NCBI RefSeq assembly: GCF_036965165.1
Contig: NZ_JBALOX010000095.1
Location: 1 to 64,000, forward strand
Direction of reading: 5' to 3'
DNA from: Ferdinandcohnia sp036965165
Lineage (GTDB): Bacteria; Bacillota; Bacilli; Bacillales; Bacillaceae_L
DNA length: 64,000 bases
Shown: positions 26,963 through 36,429 of the stretch, one piece after another
Layout: every line of letters begins with the position of its first letter
Position numbering within the stretch: position 1 is the first letter of the stretch
The notes under the pieces: generated by a model
Database searches by the model: none
Told to the model about the DNA's origin: nothing
What the model saw: the letters and a program-made list of their open reading frames with translations, nothing else
Program-made: the position numbers and the translations under genes

Positions 26963-28009
26963 TTATCGAATTCCTCTACTATATTGAAATGGCGGGTTTA
27001 CATTCCGAGTTACTTCTTTTATAGCATGTAAACTCCAATAGGGATCATTTAACATTCCTCTGGCAACCGCAATTAAATCGGCATCATTATTTGATAAAGT
27101 CGCCTCAGCTACTTGTGGATTATCTAACATGCCAACAGCTATGACAGGGATTCCAAATTCCTCTTTGAAGGCTCGGGCAAAAGGGATTTGATATCCAGGA
27201 TAATTACCTGGTTTTATGGTACCCGGTACGCCTTCTCCTCCAGATGAAACATGGAAGATATCTATGCCAGCTGATTTGTACTTTTTAGCTATATCAAGTG
27301 AATGCTCTAATCCATACCCACCGTCTATATACTCAATCGCAGAAATTCGCATAATTAATGGCATGTCCTCTGGCATGACGGATTTCACTGCGCGAATGAC
27401 TTCTACACCAAATTTTGATAAATCTTCACCATATAGATCGTTTCTATTATTAATACTAGGAGACATGAACTGATGTAGGAGATAACCATGTGCTCCATGA
27501 AGTTCTATTGTATCAAAGCCCGCCTCGACTGCTCTTCTGGCAGCATTCTTAAACTGCTCAATCGTTTGTTTAATTTCCTCAATTGTTAAAGCACGAGGTT
27601 GTTTAAGTCCACCATATTTTGTTTCCTCGGGCAAAGCTTCGCCTTGTATATTAGAAGGTCCAACAGGCTGGGTTGCATCTTCTGCTTTTCTACCAGCATG
27701 AGCTATTTGTATACCGATTTTTGACCCATATTTATGAACCTCGGATACAATACGCTTATAGGCAGGAATTTGAGCATCTTCCCATAATCCTATGTCTTGA
27801 TTCGTAATTCTACCTTCAGGGGTTACACTCGTCATTTCCATAATAATTAAACCTGTACCCCCTATAGCTCTAGATACATAGTGAACAAAATGCCAATCAT
27901 TCGGTATTCCATCTTCTTTATCCACAGAATATTGACACATTGGTGCCATTACAATTCGATTTTTAAGTTTTAATCCTTTAACTTGAAAAGGAGTATCAAT
28001 TGTTTTCAT
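26963..28009 (-). CDS. NADH:flavin oxidoreductase, YqjM/NamA-like old yellow enzyme
   Basis: 348 aa from the ATG at 28009, preceded by AGGAGGGAAACG; a longer frame upstream would run through the operator and promoter. FMN-binding TIM barrel of the YqjM type: KNRIVMAPMCQYS with the redox-tuning Cys, IQIAHAGRK, and ELHGAHGYLLHQF. Such enzymes reduce activated C=C bonds of electrophiles such as quinones, enals and nitro compounds. Co-transcribed with marR, so it is probably an inducible detoxification unit. The sequence ends normally. Confidence 0.9.
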   Translation of the reverse strand: MKTIDTPFQVKGLKLKNRIVMAPMCQYSVDKEDGIPNDWHFVHYVSRAIGGTGLIIMEMTSVTPEGRITNQDIGLWEDAQIPAYKRIVSEVHKYGSKIGIQIAHAGRKAEDATQPVGPSNIQGEALPEETKYGGLKQPRALTIEEIKQTIEQFKNAARRAVEAGFDTIELHGAHGYLLHQFMSPSINNRNDLYGEDLSKFGVEVIRAVKSVMPEDMPLIMRISAIEYIDGGYGLEHSLDIAKKYKSAGIDIFHVSSGGEGVPGTIKPGNYPGYQIPFARAFKEEFGIPVIAVGMLDNPQVAEATLSNNDADLIAVARGMLNDPYWSLHAIKEVTRNVNPPFQYSRGIR

Positions 28010-28030
28010 TATCGTTTCCCTCCTACGAAA

Positions 28031-28054
28031 ATACATGCATGTGCATGCATGTAT
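28031..28054. promoter_or_regulatory. 24-bp palindromic operator of the old yellow enzyme/marR operon
   Basis: ATACATGCATG and CATGCATGTAT are perfect inverted copies separated by TG. The site overlaps the end of the -10 box and the expected start point, ideal for repression by the MarR dimer encoded in the operon. Confidence 0.75.
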
Positions 28055-28081
28055 AATATGATAATTATTAAATTTATGCAA
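28053..28081 (-). promoter_or_regulatory. sigma-A promoter of the old yellow enzyme/marR operon
   Basis: On the minus strand TTGCAT (28081-28076) and TATTAT (28058-28053) are 17 bases apart. The palindromic operator begins at the last bases of the -10 box. Confidence 0.65.
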
Positions 28082-28372
28082 ACGAAAAGGAACACATATT
28101 ACGTCTAAATGTTTGTTTGTGAATGGTTGTACTTAAAATTAAGATTCTTTGTCCTTATCCAATTCTGGGAGATTTCTATAATAACAGGAAAACGGTCAAT
28201 TAATTGGATTAGGTGATTGCCACTAACGTCTTAAGTACATCGTTATAATGAATAGAAGGTGTACAACTTTCAGCAATATTTGGTAGAGAAGGAAAGTTGA
28301 CATGACAGTATCGCCGTGTCTATAATACAGCCTAGTGTGTTAACAAAAGTATATCAATTTGGAGTGACTATT

Positions 28373-29005
28373 TTGGAAAAGAATGTTACAAACATCAAAG
28401 AACTAACAGCAAACCCTGCTCCACTTGGATTAATGGGATTCGGGATGACAACAATCTTGCTGAACATTCATAATGCAGGTTTTTTTGAATTGGATGCAAT
28501 GATTTTAGGAATGGGAATATTTTATGGTGGATTAGCACAAGTTATTGCGGGCATCATGGAATTCAAGAAAAACAATACATTTGGAACAACAGCCTTTACG
28601 TCCTATGGTTTTTTCTGGTTATCATTGGTTGCTTTAAACATGATTCCATTAATGGGCTATGGTGAGGCAGCTGGTTCGTTATCAATGGCAGCTTATCTGT
28701 TTATGTGGGGACTTTTCACGTTATTCATGTTTATCGGAACTTTGCGTATTAACAAAGCCCTTCAAGTTGTTTTTGGAACACTTACGATTCTATTTTTCTT
28801 ATTGGCAATTGGAAATTTTACAGGCTCTAGCTTGATTTTTACGATTGCTGGATATGAAGGGATTCTTTGTGGGTTTACAGCCATCTATGCGGCTATGGCA
28901 CAAGTGCTAAATGAAGTATATGGTAAAACTATTTTACCAATTGGTGAAATTAAAGTTCAAGAGCGTCTAGTAAATGACTTTAAATCAAAAAAAATAGTTA
29001 GTTAA
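28373..29005 (+). CDS. acetate/succinate-type transporter (GPR1/FUN34/YaaH family)
   Basis: 210 aa from TTG 28373, which follows TTTGGAG by nine bases; a longer frame reaches a GTG at 28316 without a ribosome site. Six membrane segments and the family signature ANPAPLGLMGFGMTTILLNI. A further conserved stretch reads GMGIFYGGLAQVIAGIMEFK. Members move acetate or succinate with protons, or ammonium. No operon partner; the nearest genes face away or lie far off. Confidence 0.88.
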   Translation: MEKNVTNIKELTANPAPLGLMGFGMTTILLNIHNAGFFELDAMILGMGIFYGGLAQVIAGIMEFKKNNTFGTTAFTSYGFFWLSLVALNMIPLMGYGEAAGSLSMAAYLFMWGLFTLFMFIGTLRINKALQVVFGTLTILFFLLAIGNFTGSSLIFTIAGYEGILCGFTAIYAAMAQVLNEVYGKTILPIGEIKVQERLVNDFKSKKIVS

Positions 29006-29122
29006 TCTAATAATTAATTTCTTTTGGAGCGTTTCTTATTATTTAATTATTATAAGAGTTCAAATTAACAACCTATTTTTATATTTATACCACAGTCATA
29101 CTCTACACACGTTGAGACAGTC

Positions 29123-29175
29123 GCGTTGCTAGAGTTGAAATAAGCTTGGTATCAGTGGTTTAGCGTATTTTAGTT
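29123..29175 (+). repeat. dispersed intergenic repeat, copy 1
   Basis: This stretch, from GCGTTGCTAGAG to GCGTATTTTAGTT, is about 80 percent identical (with two one-base gaps) to 36161-36213. Both copies lie 3' of plus-strand genes and both are followed by a T-rich segment and a CCTC..GGGG hairpin, so the conserved unit probably includes a terminator. Confidence 0.5.
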
Positions 29176-29194
29176 AATATCGATATAAATTTGT

Positions 29195-29227
29195 ATTCCC
29201 TCAGACTAAAAGTCTGGGGGAATATCT
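29195..29227 (+). terminator. terminator hairpin following the repeat
   Basis: ATTCCCTCAGACT (29195-29207) pairs with AGTCTGGGGGAAT (29211-29223), one G-T pair and an AAA loop, followed by ATCTTTA. Confidence 0.65.
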
Positions 29228-29504
29228 TTAGGGTCTAACTTTTACAAAGAACTAAGAGTTCTGCGAAAGATTTATAGGTTTTCATAATAATAGGTTTGGA
29301 AAGAGAATAAACTTGATTGTTATTGTATAGGAAATATATGGGTGTGATAATATGGGGTAAGGGGTAAGTGCTTAGAGAAAATTTATATAAGAATCAAGAA
29401 ATTAGATCAAGAATAGAAGCCTTAAGAAAAACTAGAAAGAAATGAATAAAAGAACTAAATATGATAAAAGAAGCAAATCAAAAGATAACTGAGGAGGCAA
29501 GTAC

Positions 29505-30266
29505 ATGGATGTTTCATATATTGTTGAACGAATTGATGCTCTTTTTAATGTAACAAATAAGGAAATCTATTCTAGTGAATCAGGGATTACATACCAAGCA
29601 GATAAAAAAGTTAAAAAAGTAGGATACTGTGTGAACCTAACTCTTGAAACTATAGAGGAAGCAAGAATTTGTGGGGTTGATATGATGGTGACACACCATG
29701 ATGCTTGGGATGAAATATATGGATTAAAGGACGCATGCATAGAAAAACTAGCTGAGTATGGTATAAGTCACTACTATAATCACCTGCCACTTGATGACTG
29801 TAACTTTGGAACAAATGATAGTTTATTAAAAAAATTGAATTTAGAAATTGTGAAAAGGACCCACGAATGGGAAGGGTTATATTTTGGTAGAGTCGCAGAA
29901 TATGATGAAGAAATTGAATTAAATGAATTTGTGGAAGCTATTGAAAGTCTACTAGAAGAACCAGTTAAATATTGGCGGTTTAATGACAAAAAGGTGAAGC
30001 GAGTAGGCTTAGTCTGTGGGAATGGTGCGCCAACAGCTTGCCTTAAGGAAGCAGTTGAAAATAAGTGTGATGTATATATTACAGGTGAATGTAATTTGTA
30101 TACGATTCAATATGCGCAGTTTAAAGGGATAAATCTTATCATTGGGAGTCATACTTTTACAGAATTCTTTGGAATTGAAAGTTTAGCATTGAAATTGAAT
30201 GAGAATATAAAAGAACTTGAAGTAGTGAGAATTAATGAAGAGCATTATGAAGCGAATATAAAATAA
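29505..30266 (+). CDS. Nif3-like dinuclear metal centre protein
   Basis: 253 aa with GAGGAGGC ahead of the ATG. Metal-ligand motifs of the NIF3/YqfO family are present: MVTHHD near residue 64, VYITGE near 200 and IIGSHTFTEFFGIESLA near 220. It is the short form without the central PII-like insert. The family forms toroidal hexamers and has been called a GTP cyclohydrolase-like protein, but its role is unsettled. It stands alone, with 240 A-rich bases upstream in which no other gene was found. Confidence 0.85.
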   Translation: MDVSYIVERIDALFNVTNKEIYSSESGITYQADKKVKKVGYCVNLTLETIEEARICGVDMMVTHHDAWDEIYGLKDACIEKLAEYGISHYYNHLPLDDCNFGTNDSLLKKLNLEIVKRTHEWEGLYFGRVAEYDEEIELNEFVEAIESLLEEPVKYWRFNDKKVKRVGLVCGNGAPTACLKEAVENKCDVYITGECNLYTIQYAQFKGINLIIGSHTFTEFFGIESLALKLNENIKELEVVRINEEHYEANIK

Positions 30267-30388
30267 GAAATACAAACAGAGAAATACGTATAATGAAGGC
30301 TTCTACTGTAGGAAAGTCGTCTATCCTTTTAAAACTCTTTCTTATAATCAGTACGATAGATATTATAGTGATAAAGAAATTATACATA

Positions 30389-30427
30389 AGGACTGTATGG
30401 ATTCGTTAATAGAATCTATACAGTCCT
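30389..30427. terminator. terminator between converging Nif3-like and yfkN genes
   Basis: AGGACTGTAT-G-GATTC (30389-30404) pairs with GAATC-T-ATACAGTCCT (30412-30427) apart from one mismatch; loop of seven. It can serve both converging genes. Confidence 0.7.
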
Positions 30428-30434
30428 CTGTTAA

Positions 30435-33400
30435 TTAGTTAACTCTTTGAATTCTACCTTCAGACTTATATTCAAAAGGAGAAGGTAATGTTTTTACAAA
30501 ATCAACGGTTGCGTCAACATCTACTGGGCCAACTTCTAAATCAGTAGAAAGAGCCCCAATACCGTAATTAAGGTTTCCAGTCATATAGTTGTTGACAACA
30601 ACTGTGTATTCTTTCGTTTTATCAATCTTGCTTCCGTCTGGTAAGAAGATGTCTATAACCTTGCCTGTTTTAGCTGTGCTGTCATAAGTATACGTGTATT
30701 TAAAGCCGGCAATATGGAAGTCAAGACCTCTATCTGTAATCTGGTTATTTAAAACGGTCTCTAAATCTGCACCGCTAAGTGTTACTTTATTTAACACATT
30801 CCCAAACGGCTGAATGGCAAATAAATCACCGAATGTTACTTCACCTGTTTCTAATGGTGAGCGGACACCGCCACCATTCATCATGGCAAAGTCAGTGTTC
30901 ATTGCAGCTTTCATACCATCCGCAATAAGATTTCCAAGTGCGAAATCCCCAAATTCATTCGCTACAGTTGGATAATTTTTTTCAAGTGTTGATAAAGATT
31001 GCCCAACAACTTGTGCTTTAATTGGTTCAGCCTTCTCGGCATATTTCTTCATAATCGCTGCAACTTCTGGATCTGGAGTATAGTCCTTTTGATAAACAGT
31101 TTTAATCTCTGCGGATTTATGAATGATATCTCCAGTAACTCGGTCAATTTCAACTTCTACATCAGAAAAAGCAGATCCATAAGAATAGGCTTGAACAATT
31201 AGTTTATTGTCAACTACTCGGTTTACCATTGCGTGGTTGTGTGCAGCAAAGATGACATCTACTTCATCATCAATTTGTTCTGCAATTCTGCTAGCATCAA
31301 ATGAATCTGTATTACCTGTTTGGGTAGCGGGATTATGTGCAAGGACGATGATTGCTTCGATTCCTTGCCCCTTTAATTCTTCAGAATACTTGTTAATGGC
31401 TTCAACTTCGTCTGTAATTTGTAATGATTCGTTTCCTTTTCTCACAATCATGGAAGGAGTTTCTTGAGTAACAACTCCTATCACACCAATTTTTTCACCT
31501 TCCATTGTGAATACAGCGTAAGGATCCGTAATTAAATTTCCATCTCTTGTATCATAGGCATTTGCTGCAACAAGAGGGAAGTTCATTCCGTCATAACCAA
31601 CCGATCCGTTTGGGTGATCTCCACCGTTCATCATACGGTGTAGTTCATCAATCCCTTCATCAAACTCGTGATTTCCGAAAGTACCTGCATCAAAACCGAT
31701 GTTTTCCAATATTTCAATGGTAGGCTCGTCTTGGAATAGAGCGGAAATCAATGGGCTTCCACCAATCATATCGCCTGAATGTAAAATTAGTGTATTTGGA
31801 TTTGTTGCCTCTTCTTGTTTTAATGCAGCGGCTAAATACTCAATATGCCCAGCTAATAAATCTCCAACCTTTGTAACCGTATCTAACTGTCCGTGCAAAT
31901 CATTTACTCCTAAAAGTTGAACCTTTAATCGGTCGCTATCCGAATGGCTATTTAAGTTGAAATTAAAGATTCCAAAGCCTTTTGAATCGGTTTTGCCCGT
32001 AAAAGAGAATGGGCTTCCTTCCATGATATATTGCTCTGCCTTTGGAGAAGTTGTAAAAGTAATATTCACATTTCCTGAGATTGGAGCAATAGACCAGTTT
32101 CCATCTGCTGTCGGAGTAATTTCTTTCACCTCAGAAATGTAGTCCATTAAAACTTGACGGTTTTCATCTGCAGAATCGACTACTATTTCACTTTCTTTTA
32201 GTCCAGGAAAATTCCCACCGCCGCCAGCACGGTAATTATTTGTAACTACGATAAATTCTTGCTCAGGATCTACAGGTTCATCCTTATATTTAAGATTTAT
32301 CACACGACTTGAGTCTGGATTTAGAAGCGTGCCATTTGGAGCGTATTTGGCAGGCTTTGTAACATCAATTTGATATTCTACGCCATCAATTACATCAAAG
32401 TTAAATACTTGAAATGCAGGATTTATTAACGGCTGTTCAGTTGTTTTTGAACGATCAATCGTATTGTATTGACCAGCGGACATTTCAAGCCACTCTTTAA
32501 CAACCGAACCTTTTATTTTAATAGCTTTTAAAGTGTTGTCATAAAGATATAAGTCACCTGCACTACGAATCGTCAAATCACCTTTTTTGATTTCTGTGTA
32601 TTCATCAACACCATTACGCCCGGCTTTAAAAGGGGCTCCTGCTGATAAAATTGGCAGATCTTTTAATTCTGGCTTGTTTAGTTCAATATATTTTTCGACA
32701 TACCATTTTTGTGCGTTTGTAACTACTTGGATAGACGGATCATCTTGTACAAGTGCGAAATAGCTATAAATGTCATCCGTTGTAGTACCAATTGGTGTAT
32801 TAACATATTTTAAGGTAGCTTCATGATCTTCTTTTACAGCATCAACAATTGCTGGGTCTGGCTGAACAGACTCTATTTGTCTAGTAGAGGATTGGGAATT
32901 AGAAACAGACCATTTTCCTTTTACTTTTTGTAAGGTAAGATCAATAATTCCTAATGCTCCGCCTCCAAATCCAGCTTGTACAGCAGCAACACCGTTGATT
33001 GTTCCTTTTTCGTTATCGACTCCAGGTAGTGGTTGTCCATCGGCACCTTTGAACAATGCATCTAAACTAGCTACATTGTTTGCTGGAAATGTTTTATGCG
33101 TGTGTGAAAATGTAATAGCATCAATACCGGGTACTTTACTTAAAGCATATATTGTATCTTCGGTATTTGCTTCATTTTCACTAAAACCTGAATGAGCTAA
33201 TGCGATAATGACATCTGCCCCTTCTTCTTTCATTATAGGAATATAGTTTTTAGCTGTTTCTACTATGTTTTTGGTGATGACCTTTCCATCTAGATTCGAT
33301 TTATCCCACTCATTAATTTGAGGAGGAACAAATCCGATATATCCGATTTTGATGACATTTGTTTTACCAGATTCATCTTTTACTTTTTTATTTACAATTT

Positions 33401-33956
33401 TATAAGGGTTAAATTTATTAATATCGTTAGTTGGATCATTATCATGATCGTCAACATATACATTCGCATTTACAAAAGAGAAGTTTGCATCATCGTATAC
33501 TTCGTCTAAATACTCCAACCCATAATTAAACTCATGGTTTCCAAGTGTGGCCATATCATAGCCCATTAAGTTCATGGCATTGATTGCTGGATGTATTTCA
33601 CCTTCCTCTAAAGGGTCAATTTTTGCTTTGTATGTACCGAGAGGATTTCCTTGTATAAGGTCACCATTGTCCACCAGTACAGAGTTTTTTACTTCTGCTC
33701 GTGCTTCTTTAACAAGAGTTGCAGTTTTAGCCAGTCCCAGTTTAGGTGCCGAACTATTTTTGTAATAGTCAAAGCTTAGTAGATTTGTATGAATATCAGT
33801 CGTTTCCATGATGCGAAGATCAACCTGTGATTGAATCTTGTCATTGGCGGGTTTTGCAGCCATTACGTTGCCAGACAAGAAAGGAGCTGCTAACACGGTG
33901 ATTGCAAGTGTACTGGACAAAATTTTCTTGCCACTGTTTCTTTTTCCAAATTTCAT
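30435..33956 (-). CDS. yfkN: YfkN-like bifunctional cyclic-nucleotide phosphodiesterase/5'-nucleotidase, secreted
   Basis: 1173 aa. Signal peptide 1-33. The first half is a CpdB-like metallophosphatase (METTDIHTNLL, DNGDLIQGNPLG, GNHEFNYG) with its nucleotidase C-terminal domain. The second half, from about 679, repeats the plan as a UshA-type 5'-nucleotidase (GVNDLHGQLD, HSGDMIGGSP, GNHEFDEG, AAHNHAM) and ends with the substrate domain (MMNGGGVRSPLETGEVTFGD). It would release phosphate and nucleosides from extracellular nucleotides. Bacillus subtilis YfkN is longer and carries a sortase signal; this protein stops after the second nucleotidase domain, so it is presumably released or held otherwise. 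Confidence 0.9.
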   Translation of the reverse strand: MKFGKRNSGKKILSSTLAITVLAAPFLSGNVMAAKPANDKIQSQVDLRIMETTDIHTNLLSFDYYKNSSAPKLGLAKTATLVKEARAEVKNSVLVDNGDLIQGNPLGTYKAKIDPLEEGEIHPAINAMNLMGYDMATLGNHEFNYGLEYLDEVYDDANFSFVNANVYVDDHDNDPTNDINKFNPYKIVNKKVKDESGKTNVIKIGYIGFVPPQINEWDKSNLDGKVITKNIVETAKNYIPIMKEEGADVIIALAHSGFSENEANTEDTIYALSKVPGIDAITFSHTHKTFPANNVASLDALFKGADGQPLPGVDNEKGTINGVAAVQAGFGGGALGIIDLTLQKVKGKWSVSNSQSSTRQIESVQPDPAIVDAVKEDHEATLKYVNTPIGTTTDDIYSYFALVQDDPSIQVVTNAQKWYVEKYIELNKPELKDLPILSAGAPFKAGRNGVDEYTEIKKGDLTIRSAGDLYLYDNTLKAIKIKGSVVKEWLEMSAGQYNTIDRSKTTEQPLINPAFQVFNFDVIDGVEYQIDVTKPAKYAPNGTLLNPDSSRVINLKYKDEPVDPEQEFIVVTNNYRAGGGGNFPGLKESEIVVDSADENRQVLMDYISEVKEITPTADGNWSIAPISGNVNITFTTSPKAEQYIMEGSPFSFTGKTDSKGFGIFNFNLNSHSDSDRLKVQLLGVNDLHGQLDTVTKVGDLLAGHIEYLAAALKQEEATNPNTLILHSGDMIGGSPLISALFQDEPTIEILENIGFDAGTFGNHEFDEGIDELHRMMNGGDHPNGSVGYDGMNFPLVAANAYDTRDGNLITDPYAVFTMEGEKIGVIGVVTQETPSMIVRKGNESLQITDEVEAINKYSEELKGQGIEAIIVLAHNPATQTGNTDSFDASRIAEQIDDEVDVIFAAHNHAMVNRVVDNKLIVQAYSYGSAFSDVEVEIDRVTGDIIHKSAEIKTVYQKDYTPDPEVAAIMKKYAEKAEPIKAQVVGQSLSTLEKNYPTVANEFGDFALGNLIADGMKAAMNTDFAMMNGGGVRSPLETGEVTFGDLFAIQPFGNVLNKVTLSGADLETVLNNQITDRGLDFHIAGFKYTYTYDSTAKTGKVIDIFLPDGSKIDKTKEYTVVVNNYMTGNLNYGIGALSTDLEVGPVDVDATVDFVKTLPSPFEYKSEGRIQRVN

Positions 33957-34390
33957 TATGCACTCATCCTTCTATATTTTTTTTTGTTCAATAGGTCCAA
34001 AAATTAATATAGCAGAATAAATTTTACGGTAGTGTAAATTTTTCGAAAATTAGGTATATAGTAATAGTGATTTTTTCATTTTAGGCATTAATTGGTTAAT
34101 TGTACCTATCTATTGATCTGGTAAATTCATATTGTTTTGAGAATAAATATATAGGCAGGTTGTGGGGGATACATGTTAATTAGTCGACGATTTATAGTGG
34201 AGTAGAATAATTGTAAATACAAGTTTACATTTTATTGACCTCCAAAAAGAGGAAGATTAAAAGGATATGTAAATTATATTTTGAGAGTTTATTGAGAGGC
34301 ATCGTGGCAGTACCTTATCCATTTGGTAATTATGATTAAACAGGTAATAGATGCATTTGAAGTGGCTTTAGTGATCGCACCTTCAATCAG
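33957..34390. other. intergenic stretch upstream of yfkN
   Basis: AT-rich; contains the yfkN ribosome site region and an inverted repeat TTTAC/GTAAA near 34024-34039 (plus strand) that could be a regulatory site. No gene seen. Confidence 0.4.
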
Positions 34391-34578
34391 AACACATCAT
34401 CTAGGTGAAAATCCTAGGATGGGAGGTGTGTCATATGAGGGACTCGATCAAGCGAATAGCCCAACAGTTTATCGTTTCTCACTATCCTGAAGCAGAAATT
34501 GTCTGGGTAGGTGGAAGTGTTGTTTCTGGAAATCTAAATTTTACGAATTCAGGGTTTTGTTTTATCACGATTATCTGA
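34391..34578 (+). pseudogene. 5' fragment of the nucleotidyltransferase gene, with its ribosome site
   Basis: ATG 34435 opens MRDSIKRIAQQFIVSHYPEA and VWVGGSVVSGNLN, nearly identical to the start of the intact gene at 45627. The similarity also covers about 44 bases upstream (AACAC, TAGGTGAA, ATCCT, GGGAGGTG). It breaks off after codon 35, within the nucleotidyltransferase motif and before its Asp-x-Asp, and the frame ends at TGA 34576. Confidence 0.8.
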
Positions 34579-34751
34579 ATCAAAATGTCTCCAGCCCTCT
34601 TAACTTGTTTATCGTTTGAGGTTCTACTATCATTATGGTAAGTATGTTTTTAGCAAATCATGGTTTTAAGAAAGAACTTTAAACCATCTTAAATGATATC
34701 TTCATGGGAACACCCCACTGATTGAGTGCAGGATTCGGAGGATGAAAAGTA

Positions 34752-35267
34752 ATGAGCGATGTGAAATTAAGGCCTTTAGAAAGAGTAGACTTAGGATTTG
34801 TACATAAATTAAATATTAATGCAAACATCATGTCCTATTGGTTTGAGGAGCCATATGAATCGTTTGTTGAATTACAGGATTTGTATGATAAACATATCCA
34901 TGATCAGGGTGAAAGAAGATTTATTGTGCAAAAAGGCGATGAAATGGTGGGGCTGGTCGAATTAGTAGAGATTGATTATATTCATCGTAGGGTGGAATTT
35001 CAAATTATTATTGATCCGAATCATCAAGGGCAAGGATATGCGAAGTCTGCAACATATCTCGCAATGGACTACGCGTTTTCTGTATTAAATATGTATAAAT
35101 TATATTTAATCGTTGATAAAACGAATGAAAAAGCGATTCATATATACAATAAACTTGGTTTTCAGTTCGAAGGGGAATTAATTGATGAGTTTTTTGTTGG
35201 CGGCGAATATCATAATGCAATAAGAATGTGTATGTTTCAACATCAATATTTTAATAGGGGTTCTTGA
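34752..35267 (+). CDS. speG: spermidine N1-acetyltransferase
   Basis: 171 aa GNAT enzyme that acetylates spermidine or spermine with acetyl-CoA. It matches E. coli SpeG closely along its length: VKLRPLERVDLGFVH, ANIMSYWFEEPYESFVELQD, LYDKHIHDQGERRF, then the acetyl-CoA loop (PNHQGQGYAKSA) and YKLYLIVDKTNEKAIHIY. Ribosome site GGAGG just before the ATG. Stand-alone gene; it probably guards against polyamine excess. Confidence 0.93.
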   Translation: MSDVKLRPLERVDLGFVHKLNINANIMSYWFEEPYESFVELQDLYDKHIHDQGERRFIVQKGDEMVGLVELVEIDYIHRRVEFQIIIDPNHQGQGYAKSATYLAMDYAFSVLNMYKLYLIVDKTNEKAIHIYNKLGFQFEGELIDEFFVGGEYHNAIRMCMFQHQYFNRGS

Positions 35268-35337
35268 GATTGTACAAGTCCCTTTAATCGGCACGATAGA
35301 TACCAAAGCGATAAAGTAATTTTACAAGGAGAAAGCA

Positions 35338-36075
35338 ATGAACAATTATAAATTAACCATTCAGTATGATGGTGGCCGTTACAAGGGTTGGCAACGACTT
35401 GGTAATGGTGACAATACGATTCAAGGGAAAATTGAAAATGTATTAACAGAGTTAGCAGGGGAAAAAATTGAAATTATTGGATCCGGAAGAACGGATGCAG
35501 GTGTACATGCTCTTGCCCAAATCGCTAATTTTAAGATGCAAAAAAATGCAACGGAAGATGAAGTAATGCATTATTTAAACAGATATCTTCCTAACGATAT
35601 TAGTGTTGTGGACGTTACATTAATTCATGATCGTTTTCACGCGCGTTATAATGCTAAGGATAAAACCTATTTGTATAAGATTTGGAACGAGCCATATACA
35701 CATCCCTTTATGCGAAAGTACAGTATGCATGTGGAGGAAAAGCTTGATATTGAAAAAATGAGACAGGCATCTCAATATTTTCTAGGGAAGCATGACTTTA
35801 CTTCCTATTCCAACGCAAAGTCCAAGAAAAAGTCTATGGTTCGCGAAATATACTCGCTTGAGATAAATGAAAATGCGGGCTTTATCGAAATTAAAGTGCG
35901 AGGCAATGGCTTCCTTTACAATATGGTGAGAAAAATTGTAGGAACGTTAATTGAAGTTGGATTAGGAGAAAAAGAAGCTGCTTCAATACCAAGTATTCTT
36001 GAATCTAAAGAAAGAATTCAAACAGGTCGTATGGCGGATGCTGAAGGGTTGTACTTGGAGAAGGTTGGTTTTTAA
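35338..36075 (+). CDS. truA: tRNA pseudouridine(38-40) synthase, stand-alone copy
   Basis: 245 aa. TruA signatures: LTIQYDGGRYKGWQRL at the start, the catalytic loop GSGRTDAGVHA near residue 50, and RGNGFLYNMVRKIVGTLIEV near 185. It modifies the anticodon arm of tRNA. In Bacilli the main truA lies in the ribosomal-protein/ecf cluster; this one follows speG, so it is probably a second paralogue, as in the Bacillus cereus group. Confidence 0.9.
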   Translation: MNNYKLTIQYDGGRYKGWQRLGNGDNTIQGKIENVLTELAGEKIEIIGSGRTDAGVHALAQIANFKMQKNATEDEVMHYLNRYLPNDISVVDVTLIHDRFHARYNAKDKTYLYKIWNEPYTHPFMRKYSMHVEEKLDIEKMRQASQYFLGKHDFTSYSNAKSKKKSMVREIYSLEINENAGFIEIKVRGNGFLYNMVRKIVGTLIEVGLGEKEAASIPSILESKERIQTGRMADAEGLYLEKVGF

Positions 36076-36160
36076 ACCATCACCTAATTTTAATTCCATC
36101 TGAAGATTAATCACCAGCATTTCATGTATTGCCACATATAAAACCCATGTGGAGTGCGTT

Positions 36161-36213
36161 GCGTTGATAAAGTTTAAATAGATTGGTATCAATAGCTTTA
36201 GCATATTTTAGTT
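36161..36213 (+). repeat. dispersed intergenic repeat, copy 2
   Basis: Matches 29123-29175 at about 80 percent. Upstream a CCACAT/ATGTGG hairpin (36132-36152) and downstream a CCTC..GGGG stem with a T run (36224-36255) suggest that the unit sits in the truA terminator region. The CACCAGCA and CATGTG words also recur in the hairpin region at 41810-41854. Confidence 0.5.
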
Positions 36214-36429
36214 GTATTTTATGTTTCCTCAAACAAATAGTTCAGGGGATTTTTTGAGCTCGACTTCTTACTATTACACAAATCTAATGTTTACGTGAGA
36301 TGATCAATTGATTTACGTAGTTGCTTGTTGAATTGGAAAAAATTGTTTAAAAAGGCTTGGAATTGGCACCAAGCCTAAATTATTTACTTTTATTAACGCC
36401 GACATTATTTGAAAAAATATTACCTTATT

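Noticed and set aside
33318..33509. Plus-strand frames within yfkN
   Set aside because: Antisense shadows of a clear double nucleotidase gene.
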